Below are positions 33,422 through 42,919 of a stretch of DNA of 64,000 nucleotides, in pieces. The DNA comes from Leptospira sp. WS58.C1 (GTDB taxonomy: Bacteria; Spirochaetota; Leptospiria; Leptospirales; Leptospiraceae). The first letter of the stretch is position 1; each line of letters opens with the position of its first letter. Where the stretch lies: assembly GCF_040833995.1 (NCBI RefSeq), contig NZ_CP162137.1:3146001-3210000 (forward strand). Reading direction: 5' to 3'. The translations under genes and the position numbers were made by a program. The notes below the pieces were generated by a model. It saw only the letters and a program-made list of their open reading frames with translations. It was not told where the DNA came from and made no database searches.

Positions 33422-34759
33422 TTACAGAAGTTTGTATCGTCTGCGAAACTCTTCGTTCGGGATCCGTTCTTCCCCAGCTCGTTGGAGATCCGCCAAGAGT
33501 CCATTCACAAAATACATTTCGATCTCTCCTTTGTTTTTAGCAGGTACAGCTCCCCTGTATTCACAATCGAAGAAATTTTTTACCAATTCATAAGTAGTGC
33601 TGGAGATATTGATGCGACCGGGAATACCGGATGATTCACATCTGCTTGCAGTATTGACCGTATCGCTCCAAACGTCGTATGCAAACTTCTTTTCGCCAAT
33701 TACACCTGCAATCAAATCGCCTGAATGGATGCCGAGCCGAAGCTCCCAGTATGGTAGGCCCTGGTTTGCTTTGATTTCTTTCATTTGATTCATGAATGCC
33801 TGGATCTCCAGGGCTGCCATCACGCAGTCCACCGCGTGTGTCCTATTCGATTCCGGGATACTACCTGCAAACATGTAGCTGTCCCCAATCGTCTTAAGTT
33901 TCTCTAAATTATGCCTGTCCATTACACTATCAAAATATGAAAAGCAGCGGTCGAGCTCGGTGACAAGCTCTGTCGGCGATAAAGTCTCCGCAATCTGAGT
34001 AAATCCCTTAAAGTCGGTAAAACAAACCGTTGCATTGCGATGCAAGCGAGGTTCTGAAACTCCCTTCTCTTTCAACTCTTGAGCGATTTCTTCCGGCAAT
34101 ATGTTAAGAAGTAATTGTTCCGACTTTTCATGCTCTTCCGTCAACTTTGCTTCCGCGAAATCTACCGCTTTCACAAATTGGTAAACAATAAGAACCAAAA
34201 GAATACATAGAAGGGTTAGAGGGGGCATAAGATACTCCGCCGGCACTACCCATTTCGGTTGGCCAAATATCGCATTCGCACCTAAAACTTTATAATAATA
34301 CTGGCTAAAAAGAAAAAGCCCTAAAGGCAAAATAGAAATTATGATCCTAACAACATTAAACTTCTTAGATATCATAAGAAATGACAAAATGGAAGTAAGT
34401 AGAAACCCTAAGGGAGCAGGATCATCCGCTTGGGCCATTGTCAGCGCGAAAAGGTGATAATTAACAGCGACTAATGTAATTACCGCCGATAAATTATAAT
34501 AACGTAATCTTAATAAATAAAATGCAAACAGTAAGGGAATAACAAGCAGGAAATAATGAACAAAAGAGAAAAGATGGGTTTCGGGAGGTTCGTTATAATA
34601 TATCGAAACAGTTAGCAGTGTCGGAATCGCAAACATACTTATTTGAGTATAAAAAGTAGTTCGGACCGGCCTTGATTCGGATTCGGTCAGACCGCTAGTA
34701 ATTTTTTTACCCTGAAACCATTCTTGTATTGCATAACGTAAGTCATTTACTTTTTTCAT
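33422..34759 (-). CDS. Membrane class III adenylate cyclase
   Basis: A 445-residue protein. Residues about 35-205 form roughly six transmembrane helices. A signalling helix (AEAKLTEEHEKSEQLLLNILPEEIAQELK) leads into the cyclase domain, about 230-440. The catalytic residues are complete: metal ligands Asp249 (FTDFKGFT) and Asp293 (IGDSYM), the adenine-specifying pair Lys289 and Asp366 (VWSDTVN), and transition-state Asn and Arg in NTASR. It should therefore make cAMP. Leptospira encodes many such cyclases. The two CNBD proteins at 57.5-59.2 kb are possible effectors. Confidence 0.9.
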   Translation of the reverse strand: MKKVNDLRYAIQEWFQGKKITSGLTESESRPVRTTFYTQISMFAIPTLLTVSIYYNEPPETHLFSFVHYFLLVIPLLFAFYLLRLRYYNLSAVITLVAVNYHLFALTMAQADDPAPLGFLLTSILSFLMISKKFNVVRIIISILPLGLFLFSQYYYKVLGANAIFGQPKWVVPAEYLMPPLTLLCILLVLIVYQFVKAVDFAEAKLTEEHEKSEQLLLNILPEEIAQELKEKGVSEPRLHRNATVCFTDFKGFTQIAETLSPTELVTELDRCFSYFDSVMDRHNLEKLKTIGDSYMFAGSIPESNRTHAVDCVMAALEIQAFMNQMKEIKANQGLPYWELRLGIHSGDLIAGVIGEKKFAYDVWSDTVNTASRCESSGIPGRINISSTTYELVKNFFDCEYRGAVPAKNKGEIEMYFVNGLLADLQRAGEERIPNEEFRRRYKLL

Positions 34760-34837
34760 TCCGAATCCGCCTTCTTTCCATCCCCTATTGTTCCCGGAAC
34801 AACAATTTTTATTTCAAATAAGTCCAGACGTTTGCGA

Positions 34838-36043
34838 CTAACGGGAGAGGTCCTGTAATTGTTTCACCTTCTGATCCTTCTCCGGAGACTCGTACGCTTT
34901 TAAAGAGAATGTATTCAGATTATATTCCTTAGTAGCATAGTTTTCCTTGTACGGACCGACTAACTCTTTATCCGGCTCCGTCGTCTTTGCGGCCAGGATC
35001 TTCCTCATCCCCTCTTCCCCTTGTCCGAACCAATCCGGATCCACAGCAAGATTGACCCTATGACCTCTCAATTGGGTCAAAGCATAAGGTCCCTCATATC
35101 CGCTTTCTCGAATCAACTTTCCGAAAAATAAAAATTCCACCTCTTGCCTTCCGGCGTTCAATTTTCCATCAAAACTTGCCCAAGCGATTGGATCTCCATT
35201 TCCCGCATTTACAAGATTTGCTTCTAAATGATAATTCCCCGCCTTGAACACATTTACCCCGGCCTTTATACTCAAAGAACCGTCTCTTGGAATATCCAAA
35301 AAATAACCGCTCCATTCCGCAGGTTGATAGGGTGAAGAGAAGAAGGAAGATAAAGCTTTACCCTGTTTCTTCTCCTTACCATACTCGAACTCCACTTCTA
35401 GGAACATGTCCCCCCAATCTTTATAAGTAGGTCTCCATTCGAATGTAAAAATATTGTCCTTGGCCTGAGCATCCCCGTCTATCCCCTTGTCGTTCCCATC
35501 GGGAGGCAAAGCGACAAACTTATTACCGTCAAATTCTTTCCAAAGCTTTACATTACGAATATTTAATGGAACTTTTTCGAAATTATTCGTATTAAAACAT
35601 TCTAAGGTGATATGAAGAGGTTCCTTCACACCTATCGCAGCCCATTGTAATGGTTGTAATTTACAGGAGTAACCGTTCGGTTTTTTATCTTCCGGATTAT
35701 CCACCATCGCAATCGGCGAAATTTGGATAAAATAAGGATTTGTTAAGTCTTCGTTATATTTAGTTAATGGCCTGGAGTTAGGTGGATACTCGGACCATTC
35801 CAAATAATCTTTTAGAATTTTTTCCGGAGGAATAGATTCGTCCAAACTTTCTAAAAAGTTAGAATTGTCCGCTGTGGAACTCCCGCCAGGAGGACTTCCT
35901 TTCGCCATCCATTCCGCTTTCGTTTTTTTTTCCTCTTCCGATAAGAACCAACCGTTCTCTTCAGCCTCATCCCTTAATAGATAGAAAACCAAGCCTGCGG
36001 CGATCGCAAGGCCAAGGTAGATAAAAATTTTTTTTTGACTCAT
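34838..36043 (-). CDS. Membrane-anchored exported protein, unknown function
   Basis: I chose the ATG at 36043 (401 residues), since it puts the signal-anchor (KKIFIYLGLAIAAGLVFYLL) at the N terminus; the frame is open to 36139. The rest looks extracytoplasmic and beta-rich: LHITLECFNTNNFEKVPL, FTFEWRPTYKDWGDMFLEVEFEYGKEK, SLSIKAGVNVFKAGNYHLEANLVN, ALTQLRGHRVNLAVD. It reads like two or three immunoglobulin-type beta sandwiches. No named family recognised; its mature end has a charged tail. Confidence 0.7.
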   Translation of the reverse strand: MSQKKIFIYLGLAIAAGLVFYLLRDEAEENGWFLSEEEKKTKAEWMAKGSPPGGSSTADNSNFLESLDESIPPEKILKDYLEWSEYPPNSRPLTKYNEDLTNPYFIQISPIAMVDNPEDKKPNGYSCKLQPLQWAAIGVKEPLHITLECFNTNNFEKVPLNIRNVKLWKEFDGNKFVALPPDGNDKGIDGDAQAKDNIFTFEWRPTYKDWGDMFLEVEFEYGKEKKQGKALSSFFSSPYQPAEWSGYFLDIPRDGSLSIKAGVNVFKAGNYHLEANLVNAGNGDPIAWASFDGKLNAGRQEVEFLFFGKLIRESGYEGPYALTQLRGHRVNLAVDPDWFGQGEEGMRKILAAKTTEPDKELVGPYKENYATKEYNLNTFSLKAYESPEKDQKVKQLQDLSR

Positions 36044-36465
36044 CTCTAGTTTTTCAATGCCCAGTACAGGCTCACCTGTATATGAAATAGGGAGGCCTTT
36101 CTCAACCTTTATTTTAAAGATTTCTAAAAGAGAAATCAACTAATCCCTTTGGACTAATTTAATTAGAACAGATTCTTTTCGGTACTATTATAAGGTTTGG
36201 CAATCTTCTTATATCTTACTTACAAATGTTCGTAAGAATAGTTTGGAAATAAATTGTAACTAACACTGCACGCTACTGTAGCGTCCGCTATATATTATAA
36301 TTTACTAATATAGATGTCTGCATCTGTTCTTTTTTTACATTCGACCTGTTATGTTAAAAAAAGTCCAATCACTTGACTCAAAAAGGCACTTAGCTCATAC
36401 TTGTAGACCGGGAAAATCGAAAGCTTAAACTTTGGGTTTTCCCAAAAGATCGGAGAATAGAGAAG
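36044..36465 (+). other. Intergenic region with divergent promoters
   Basis: AT-rich region without a gene. A good promoter for the downstream gene is at 36373-36401. A small hairpin (CGCTA/TAGCG near 36272) and a run of eight A before it are also present. The other promoter (for 34838-36043) was not located. Confidence 0.5.
36373..36401 (+). promoter_or_regulatory. Promoter of the secreted hydrolase-like gene
   Basis: TTGACT (36373-36378), a 17-base spacer, CATACT (36396-36401). The ATG is 65 bases further, at 36466. Confidence 0.55.
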
Positions 36466-37284
36466 ATGAAAAATTGGAAAAGTATGGTATTGGGATGTGT
36501 TTTCGCATCGTTCTTTGCTGGTTCGCTTTCTGCGCAAACCTATACGGTTTTCGTTCACGGAAAGTCTGGCAGCAACCACAACGGAGTGGGAACTACTGAC
36601 GTGAATAACTATTGGGGAAGTGCACCGAACTCTGTGTCCGGAGCTAAAATTTTCGTCGGTTACGACGGAACTACCGACCCAAGAACGTATGGATCGTCTA
36701 GAGCTCAGACCAATATCACTACGGGCTTGAATACATATTGTAAGGGTTCCAACTCCTGCAAGATCGTATGTCATAGCGCGGGTTGTTATGCGATTGAGTA
36801 TTGGTTATCTAATCTGGGAGCCACAGCATCTAGCAAAGGTTATAACTTAACAAAAGTTACTGCTTTAGCTTCTGCTTCCGGTGGATCCGAGCTTGCTTCT
36901 GCACTGAATGGTGTTACATTCGGATTCGGCGGCAACGCAATGGATAAATCCCTGATCGTAGGGACCGCACGCGGCGCTTACAACCACAACAACACTGCAG
37001 GTATCACGGTATACCAAGTACCAGGTTATAAAGGTATGGCTGGTGCTTCCCTGATTCTTCCTGGCGAGGACGATTACGCAGTCGCTTATCATTCTTCCTG
37101 TGCTTATAACAAGGCGGGTGGAGTAAGCAAATGCCAGTCTTCGTTGACTCAGAGCGAAGGTATTTGGCCGTTCAACTCGAACGTAACCTATACTCAGTTC
37201 CAAGGTCATACGAGAGCTCCTTCCGTAGGATCTTCGGGATTATACTTGAACCACAGTGAATTGAAAAACGAAGGCTGGAGATAA
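36466..37284 (+). CDS. Secreted alpha/beta hydrolase-like protein
   Basis: A 272-residue protein with a classic cleavable signal peptide (LGCVFASFFAGSLSAQT, cut near residue 24). The mature part starts with YTVFVHGKSG, an oxyanion-type strand, and has CHSAGCYAIEYWL with Ser104 at the nucleophile elbow (HSAG). Later segments (LILPGEDDYAVAYHS, QFQGHTRAPS) could supply acid and His. It looks like a secreted esterase or lipase; several paired cysteines suggest disulfides. No lid or substrate clues. The substrate is unknown. Confidence 0.75.
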   Translation: MKNWKSMVLGCVFASFFAGSLSAQTYTVFVHGKSGSNHNGVGTTDVNNYWGSAPNSVSGAKIFVGYDGTTDPRTYGSSRAQTNITTGLNTYCKGSNSCKIVCHSAGCYAIEYWLSNLGATASSKGYNLTKVTALASASGGSELASALNGVTFGFGGNAMDKSLIVGTARGAYNHNNTAGITVYQVPGYKGMAGASLILPGEDDYAVAYHSSCAYNKAGGVSKCQSSLTQSEGIWPFNSNVTYTQFQGHTRAPSVGSSGLYLNHSELKNEGWR

Positions 37285-37295
37285 TCCAATCCAGA

Positions 37296-37323
37296 ATAGC
37301 GCGTCGAAAAACCGGCGCGCTAT
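37296..37323 (+). terminator. Hairpin between hydrolase and lipoprotein genes
   Basis: ATAGCGCG (37296-37303) pairs perfectly with CGCGCTAT (37316-37323) around a 12-base loop, then CGTTT. It ends 5 bases before the next ATG (37329), so it may be an attenuator or weak terminator for the first gene and could hinder translation start of the second. Confidence 0.6.
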
Positions 37324-37328
37324 CGTTT

Positions 37329-38222
37329 ATGAAAACCTTAATTATTTTACTCCCCTTATTTATATTCCACTGCTCTCAAATCCAATGGAGACCCGCTAGT
37401 CTTGCGGTTGAAAGAGGCTGGTCAGAGACCGGTAAAAACATAGTCCAAACGGAAGTGATCTACGAGGAGAAGGACGCATGGAATCCTTTGAGCGGGACCA
37501 CTCACAAAAAGAATTACAGAACTAAATTCAGGATTTATGAAATATCAGGACCCGGGAGCGATTCCGGAGATCCACCAATCTATTCTTACGAAGTAGGCTC
37601 TTGGACACTGCCTGGATCGGTATATTTTCATTCTGCAACCAATCGTTTATTTTGGATCCAAGGCACAAACGATGAATATGGAGGAGCTTTCCGTTTTCCT
37701 GCGGTTTGGTCCCCGAAAGGATTTCATTCTTTTGAACCTAAAAATTTCCAAAGAGAGGACCAGACTATCTTTCAATTCGTACCTTCTCCGGACGGAGGAA
37801 AGGCGGCAATTATATTAGGAAAGTTGAAAGCAGATCTGGAGATAGAGTCCCCGATCTTGATCATAGCGGATGTGAACGGACAATCTTCCTCCTATGATAG
37901 GTCGTATTTCGAGTTTCCATTAACAAAATGGGAAGAAACTCCCGAATTCAAGATCCGTTGGTCGGAGAATTCGAATCTTCTTTATGTTCGGATTAAGGAC
38001 CATGTTTTTAGAACGAACGAAAAAACCAGAAAATTAGACGAGGCAAAAGAATTTCCGGTTTGTTTCTATCCTGCGTCTAGTTTCGGCCCTGTGGGGATTA
38101 GCCCCGGAGGAAGAGGAGGAGACTCGAATATCGCCAGGGATATGGAGCCTCCTCTATACAAACGTTTTAAGGATAGACCCTTGGTCAAAAGTTTACGTCA
38201 GACCAAGGATTGTAGCCAATAA
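37329..38222 (+). CDS. Putative lipoprotein, unknown function
   Basis: A 297-residue protein with signal peptide ending in LFIFHC (Cys15). The mature part resembles a beta-propeller or WD-like fold (VYFHSATNRLFWIQGTNDEYGG, FVPSPDGGKAAIILGKL, FKIRWSENSNLLYVRIKDH). No catalytic motif. No Shine-Dalgarno is visible, because a hairpin fills the space just upstream. No named family recognised. Confidence 0.65.
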   Translation: MKTLIILLPLFIFHCSQIQWRPASLAVERGWSETGKNIVQTEVIYEEKDAWNPLSGTTHKKNYRTKFRIYEISGPGSDSGDPPIYSYEVGSWTLPGSVYFHSATNRLFWIQGTNDEYGGAFRFPAVWSPKGFHSFEPKNFQREDQTIFQFVPSPDGGKAAIILGKLKADLEIESPILIIADVNGQSSSYDRSYFEFPLTKWEETPEFKIRWSENSNLLYVRIKDHVFRTNEKTRKLDEAKEFPVCFYPASSFGPVGISPGGRGGDSNIARDMEPPLYKRFKDRPLVKSLRQTKDCSQ

Positions 38223-38228
38223 GAAAGT

Positions 38229-38882
38229 TTACTTATCGCGGGCGAGTGCCTTTCTTCTTTCTCTAATGAACTCGATCACTGCCGGCATTATCGAAATGAT
38301 TATAATCGCAAGAATGACGATCTTGAAGTTCCTTTGAACGAATTCCAGGTTTCCGAACTTATAACCGCCAAAAAGGAAGATAGCGATCCAAACTATTCCT
38401 CCCACTATATTATACAAAATGAATTTAGTATAGGTCATACTTCCGATCCCGGCTACAAAAGGAGCAAAAGTCCTTACAATCGGAATAAATCTTGCGATAA
38501 TGATCGTCTTTCCGCCGTACATCTCGTAAAAACGGTGGGCCTTTTCTAGATGTTTTTTATTTAAGAAAGGGACTTTCTCTTTTGCAAGGATCTGTTCTCC
38601 CGCCAAATGACCGATCGCATAATTGACTGTGTCGCCTAAGATCGCAGCAACGATCAGAAGGATGAGTAATGTCCCAAGATCCAAACTGCCTCTCGCGGCA
38701 AATGCGCCCAAAGCAAAGAGCAAGCTATCTCCCGGAAGTATAGGAGTTACAACAAGACCGGTTTCGCAGAAGATGATCAAGAATAAGATCAGGTAGATCC
38801 ATGTGCCATAAGCTATGATTAAAGCATCCAAATGATGTTCCAGATGCAAAAAGAAGTCCAAAAGATATTTGATAGTTTCCAA
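38229..38882 (-). CDS. DedA-family membrane protein
   Basis: A 217-residue protein with the DedA / VTT (SNARE-associated) pattern: [79 protein letters not shown]. These are scramblase-like proteins linked to lipid (undecaprenyl phosphate) trafficking and membrane integrity. The acidic residue of ETG and the Arg of ARFIPIVRT are conserved. Length is typical. Confidence 0.9.
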   Translation of the reverse strand: METIKYLLDFFLHLEHHLDALIIAYGTWIYLILFLIIFCETGLVVTPILPGDSLLFALGAFAARGSLDLGTLLILLIVAAILGDTVNYAIGHLAGEQILAKEKVPFLNKKHLEKAHRFYEMYGGKTIIIARFIPIVRTFAPFVAGIGSMTYTKFILYNIVGGIVWIAIFLFGGYKFGNLEFVQRNFKIVILAIIIISIMPAVIEFIRERRKALARDK

Positions 38883-38923
38883 TTTCAGCTCCGAAAGTCA
38901 GATTCAAGGGTTAGCCAGGGAAG

Positions 38924-39277
38924 TCAAATGTTAGAGCGTACTTCGGGGAACAGACCTGCCTGGTCCGGGCCTTGTTTATAAATTTTTGTAGGATAATTTA
39001 AACGGATTTTTCCGGAGGAAACTCCTCTTTTATCGGGTCGTATTCTGGCGTCGAATTCAACAGGATCTCCCTGTTTCAGATTCTGCTTTCTAAAACGGTA
39101 AGAATAATAAAAATCCTGAGCGTATATCACCTTTCTACCGGAAACCAGCAGTTTTATGTCTTTGATCAAGATCCTCGCTTTTTCCGGATTGGGATCGATT
39201 GAGATAGATTCCACAATCCCTCTGAATCTGGTCCTGATTTTAGGCAGGTTTTGGAGATTGTCTTCCATACCATCCAT
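38924..39277 (-). CDS. Hypothetical beta-barrel-like small protein
   Basis: A 117-residue protein with no recognised family. It looks like an OB-fold or PilZ-like small barrel: TRFRGIVESISIDPNPEKARILIKDIKLLV, FRKQNLKQGDPVEFDARIRPDK, GKIRLNYPTKIYKQG. It lies on the minus strand upstream of dedA, divergent from the SPFH gene. Candidate for nucleic-acid or c-di-GMP binding, but this is guesswork; no PilZ RxxxR motif is obvious. Confidence 0.55.
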   Translation of the reverse strand: MDGMEDNLQNLPKIRTRFRGIVESISIDPNPEKARILIKDIKLLVSGRKVIYAQDFYYSYRFRKQNLKQGDPVEFDARIRPDKRGVSSGKIRLNYPTKIYKQGPDQAGLFPEVRSNI

Positions 39278-39410
39278 CGTTAGACCAGTTCAAATCAAAA
39301 GAATACTTTCGTACATTCGTTTTTCATTGTCGCCCATTCCGATTTCGCAAGATCGGGAAACGTTCCGAATCAGAACTTGGTCCTACTATAGACAGGCCTA
39401 GGAGATTTAT

Positions 39411-40310
39411 ATGACCAGGTTTCAATTTTTCGGTAAAAGTTTGAGTTTGTTTGCCCTTGTTTCTTTGAGCTTACTCACGGGAACGGGTTGTTATACGAAT
39501 ATTCGCCCGGGAGAGGCAGGACTCAGATATCACCCCTTAACCAGCGGTCTCCAAAAGGACCTATTAACGAATGCTATTTATTTCTATGCTCCATGGAATG
39601 ACGTGGTATTGTACCAAACCCAATGGACCTCGTATAAGGAAAAAGTGGACGTTCTTACCAGGGATGATTTGACCATCAACGTTGTGGCCGCAGTCATCCT
39701 AAGACCGGTAAATTCGGAGATCTATAATCTTCAGATAGAGATTGGCCCGGATTATTACGAAAAAGTGGTTCGTCCTCAATTCAGGACATCCGTTCGTAAT
39801 GCACTATCATCCTATAGTATGATACGGATCTCGAAAGAAACTCCTAAAGTTTCTCAGGATATTCGCCAAGCTTTAGGAGAAAAGTTAAGAGGGAAACATA
39901 TCGAAATAGATGATGTGATCATAGACGATATAGAATACAGTCGTCCGATACTGACTGCGATTGAAGGTAAACTTACCAAAGAGCAAGAGCAGGAACAAAT
40001 GAAGTTCGAGATCAATATAGCTAAAAAGGATGCGGAGATAACGGTCATTCACGCGGAGGCAAAGGCAAAATCCACAGTAATAGAAGCGGAAGGAGCCGCT
40101 CAAGCTACCGTGATCGAAGCGCAAGCAAAAGCGAAAGCCCAGAAAATGATCGCAGCTCAATTGACAAAACAATATCTCCAACTAAAAGCATTCGAGAATC
40201 CGAATACAAAACTTCTATTCGTTCCGACCGGAAAAGACTCTCTTCCAATGATCATAAATACGCCGACAGATAGTCCGAAACCTGTGGATCTTCCCTCGGG
40301 AGATAAATAA
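39411..40310 (+). CDS. SPFH/prohibitin-like membrane protein
   Basis: A 299-residue protein. The N terminus (FGKSLSLFALVSLSLLTGTGC) is a lipoprotein-like signal ending in GTGC. The SPFH core follows (about 30-190): NIRPGEAGLRYHPL, VDVLTRDDLTINVVAAVILRPV, VVRPQFRTSVRNALSSYSMI, IEIDDVIIDDIEYSRPI. Then a coiled coil with repeated EAKAKSTVIEAEGAAQATVIEAQAKAKAQ (about 195-260). Prohibitin-like proteins form ring assemblies on membranes and modulate proteases and lipid domains. A lipid anchor instead of a helix would be unusual. Confidence 0.85.
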   Translation: MTRFQFFGKSLSLFALVSLSLLTGTGCYTNIRPGEAGLRYHPLTSGLQKDLLTNAIYFYAPWNDVVLYQTQWTSYKEKVDVLTRDDLTINVVAAVILRPVNSEIYNLQIEIGPDYYEKVVRPQFRTSVRNALSSYSMIRISKETPKVSQDIRQALGEKLRGKHIEIDDVIIDDIEYSRPILTAIEGKLTKEQEQEQMKFEINIAKKDAEITVIHAEAKAKSTVIEAEGAAQATVIEAQAKAKAQKMIAAQLTKQYLQLKAFENPNTKLLFVPTGKDSLPMIINTPTDSPKPVDLPSGDK

Positions 40311-40372
40311 AAAAGAAGATCTTTCATTACAAAATTCACACGCGCTGAATCAGATCCGGGAAACGGTTCTGC

Positions 40373-41656
40373 ATGGACCTTTCCCAATTCAGCGCAGCCC
40401 AACAAGAGATCATAGAAGATCGCTCTAGATTTTTACAGGTTATAGCCGCTGCAGGTTCCGGAAAGACCAGCACATTAGTTGGAGTTGTACAAAACGAGCT
40501 CTCCCAAGGCACAAGGGGAGAAGAAATCCTGGTCTTGAGTTTTACTAGAAAAGCGGCAGGCGAGATCAAAGAAAGGATCAAAAAGAAAACGAACGATAAC
40601 TCCGTAAGAGTACATACGTTTCATGCGTTCTGTTTGAGAGCATTGATTACGTGGCATCCTGATTTTCGGAACAGAAGACCTTCTATCCTGACCTCATCCG
40701 AAAAGAACCAGTTCTTTAGGGAATGGTTCCGCAAAGAATCGGATATTATCGGTGGGATCCCTTATACACTTTTGGTCGGAGGATCCGAATTACCTTCTAA
40801 TTTCCCCCAAACCTGGAAAAGCCCGTTATTAGAAGATTATAAGAACTTCAAACGAAAGGAGGGAAAACTGGACCTGGATGATTTGGTCTCTATTTTTTTG
40901 GATTCTCTCGAAAGCGGGGAATCTTGGACGGAAATCCCGAAACAAAGTTTAAAAAGGATCTTAGTAGACGAATTCCAAGATACCGACCCGGAACAACTTA
41001 GATTCTTAAAATTACTGTCGGAACAATCGAAAATTTTGGTAGTAGGAGACGATAGCCAGGGAATTTACTCGTTCAGGAAGGCCGATATATTCAATTTTTT
41101 GAATTTTCCGGAAATGTTTCGGCCATGTACCCGGAAATTCCTAAACACAAATTACAGATCGTTACCGAAAATCGTGGATACTTCTTCCATACCTATTTCC
41201 AAAAATAAGAACAAAATCGATAAGAAGGTAATCGCTTACCGAAAAGGGAAAGCGTTCGTTGCCAGACTTAAAATGGATAAGATCTCGGAACTATTTCCTT
41301 ATTTAGGAGAATTGTATAAGCGAAGTGGAGGAGAATTAAGAATATTATGCCGTTCTAATCATAGAATACGGGAATATTTTCGTGCAGGAGTTCCGTCCGA
41401 ATTATTACTCACGATTCATTCCGCCAAAGGTTTGGAATTTCACACGGTGATCGTGGATTTGGCGGATGGTTGGAATCTTCGAAAAGATTCTCCGGAACAG
41501 CTCAGAGAAGAAGAACATAGAGTTCTATACGTTGCACTTTCTAGGGCGAAAGATTGTCTGATCATTTTAGGTAAAAGGACGGGATCCGGTAGAGAAACTG
41601 CAGAAGACTTATTTTTCTCTTATTTTAAAAGAGAACTTCCCATCTTAAAACCCTGA
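40373..41656 (+). CDS. Compact UvrD/Rep-like superfamily 1 helicase
   Basis: A 427-residue helicase with all core motifs in order: Q-motif FSAAQQEII, Walker A AAAGSGKTSTL, Ia LSFTRKAAGEIKERI, Ic VHTFHAFC, II VDEFQDTDPEQ, III VVGDDSQGIYSFR, IV LNTNYRS, V IHSAKGLEFHTVIV, VI VLYVALSRAKDCLII. UvrD and Rep are about 670-720 residues; here the segment between motifs IV and V is only about 75 residues, so subdomain 2B is missing. It should unwind or track on DNA 3' to 5', but with unusual regulation. Context gives no pathway. Confidence 0.9.
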   Translation: MDLSQFSAAQQEIIEDRSRFLQVIAAAGSGKTSTLVGVVQNELSQGTRGEEILVLSFTRKAAGEIKERIKKKTNDNSVRVHTFHAFCLRALITWHPDFRNRRPSILTSSEKNQFFREWFRKESDIIGGIPYTLLVGGSELPSNFPQTWKSPLLEDYKNFKRKEGKLDLDDLVSIFLDSLESGESWTEIPKQSLKRILVDEFQDTDPEQLRFLKLLSEQSKILVVGDDSQGIYSFRKADIFNFLNFPEMFRPCTRKFLNTNYRSLPKIVDTSSIPISKNKNKIDKKVIAYRKGKAFVARLKMDKISELFPYLGELYKRSGGELRILCRSNHRIREYFRAGVPSELLLTIHSAKGLEFHTVIVDLADGWNLRKDSPEQLREEEHRVLYVALSRAKDCLIILGKRTGSGRETAEDLFFSYFKRELPILKP

Positions 41657-41769
41657 ATTAAAGAATTATTTTAGATCCCGATCTTTTTCTGCAACAAAGC
41701 GAATCTGATCCGCTCTCATTTAACGATCCGTAAATAAAAACTCCTATTTCGGGAATCATAGGATAAAAA

Positions 41770-42855
41770 ATGAAAAAGAATACAGAACTGAAAGAAACTC
41801 TTGGAAGCGTAAGGGAGATCATCTCCGATAGTAGCTTCGACAATCCGGCTTATCTTGGGATCGCTTATTTTATCCGGGATCTATTCTTCTTCTCGGTTAC
41901 CATGTTTCTGATATGGAATACGGAAACTTGGTATTATCTTCCGTTTCTTTGGGTATTTGCTGGCCTAAGCATCGCTTCTCTTTTTATTATAGGCCACGAT
42001 GCATGTCACGGCGCCTTATTCAAAAACGAGAGACTTGCGTATTGGATCGGACAAATCGCAATGTTGCCGTCCTTACATGCGTATAACCAATGGGGATACG
42101 GTCATAATCGGGTCCACCACGGGCACACGATCAAATTAAAAGGCGATTTCGTATGGCATCCTGTGACCCCTGAACAATATAAAAATTTCGGAATATTCAG
42201 AAAGGTTTTCCATAGACTTTCCTGGTCCGCATTCGGAGGAGGGATCTATTATTTAGTAGAGATCTGGTTAAAAGGAATGGTCCTTTTTACTGCTCCAATG
42301 AAGGAAGCTCTTAGAGATAAATTACTCATGCTTACCTTTGCATTCGGTTCTGCGGCCGCAGTATTCTATTTCGGTGGGAACACTCCTAACGGTTTAGATT
42401 TAGGATTAGGGGCTTGGTTTTTTCTAAAAGTGTGGCTTCTTCCTTTTATCTCTTGGAACTATTTCATCGGAATCACGGTTTATGTACACCATATCCGTCC
42501 GGAAGTTCCCTGGAAAGATGCGGAAGAATGGACTCCTTTTTACGGACAAATGAGAGGTACGGTAAACTATCATGTTCCTAAGTTATTAAACTTTTTCATG
42601 CATAATATTTTCATTCATTCTCCTCATCATGTTCACATGAAAATCCCTTTCTACAAATTGGGCCAAGCCTTGGAAGAGATCAAAGCGCATTACGGAGCTT
42701 ATGTTGTGGAAAGAAAATCCATTTGGAAAGATTATCTCGAATCCACATCCAAGTGTAAACTTATGGATCCGGATACCGGAAAATGGATGACCTACTCGGA
42801 AGCGTTCAACGACGAGGATGAGTCGGAGCCGGAATTAGAGACTGTAGCTACTTAA
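41770..42855 (+). CDS. Membrane fatty-acid desaturase
   Basis: A 361-residue diiron desaturase with the three histidine boxes: HDACH (76-80), HNRVHH (112-117) and HHVHM (286-290). Four hydrophobic helices lie between (SVTMFLIWN, VFAGLSIASLFIIG, FAFGSAAAVFYFGG, LLPFISWNYFIGITVYVHH). It most likely introduces a double bond into acyl chains of membrane lipids, probably delta-12/omega-type by box spacing. The regiospecificity is inference. The two diiron-like hydrolases 0.4-3 kb downstream are on the opposite strand. Confidence 0.85.
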   Translation: MKKNTELKETLGSVREIISDSSFDNPAYLGIAYFIRDLFFFSVTMFLIWNTETWYYLPFLWVFAGLSIASLFIIGHDACHGALFKNERLAYWIGQIAMLPSLHAYNQWGYGHNRVHHGHTIKLKGDFVWHPVTPEQYKNFGIFRKVFHRLSWSAFGGGIYYLVEIWLKGMVLFTAPMKEALRDKLLMLTFAFGSAAAVFYFGGNTPNGLDLGLGAWFFLKVWLLPFISWNYFIGITVYVHHIRPEVPWKDAEEWTPFYGQMRGTVNYHVPKLLNFFMHNIFIHSPHHVHMKIPFYKLGQALEEIKAHYGAYVVERKSIWKDYLESTSKCKLMDPDTGKWMTYSEAFNDEDESEPELETVAT

Positions 42856-42919
42856 AAATTTCACTCTAAAACGATTGGGAATTGATTTTTAAAGGAATTC
42901 GATAAGTCTGATTTTCAGA

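Noticed and set aside
41656..41700. Terminator after helicase gene (AGATCCCGATCTTTTT)
   Set aside because: The stem is 5 bp with a 2-base loop, too weak to claim.
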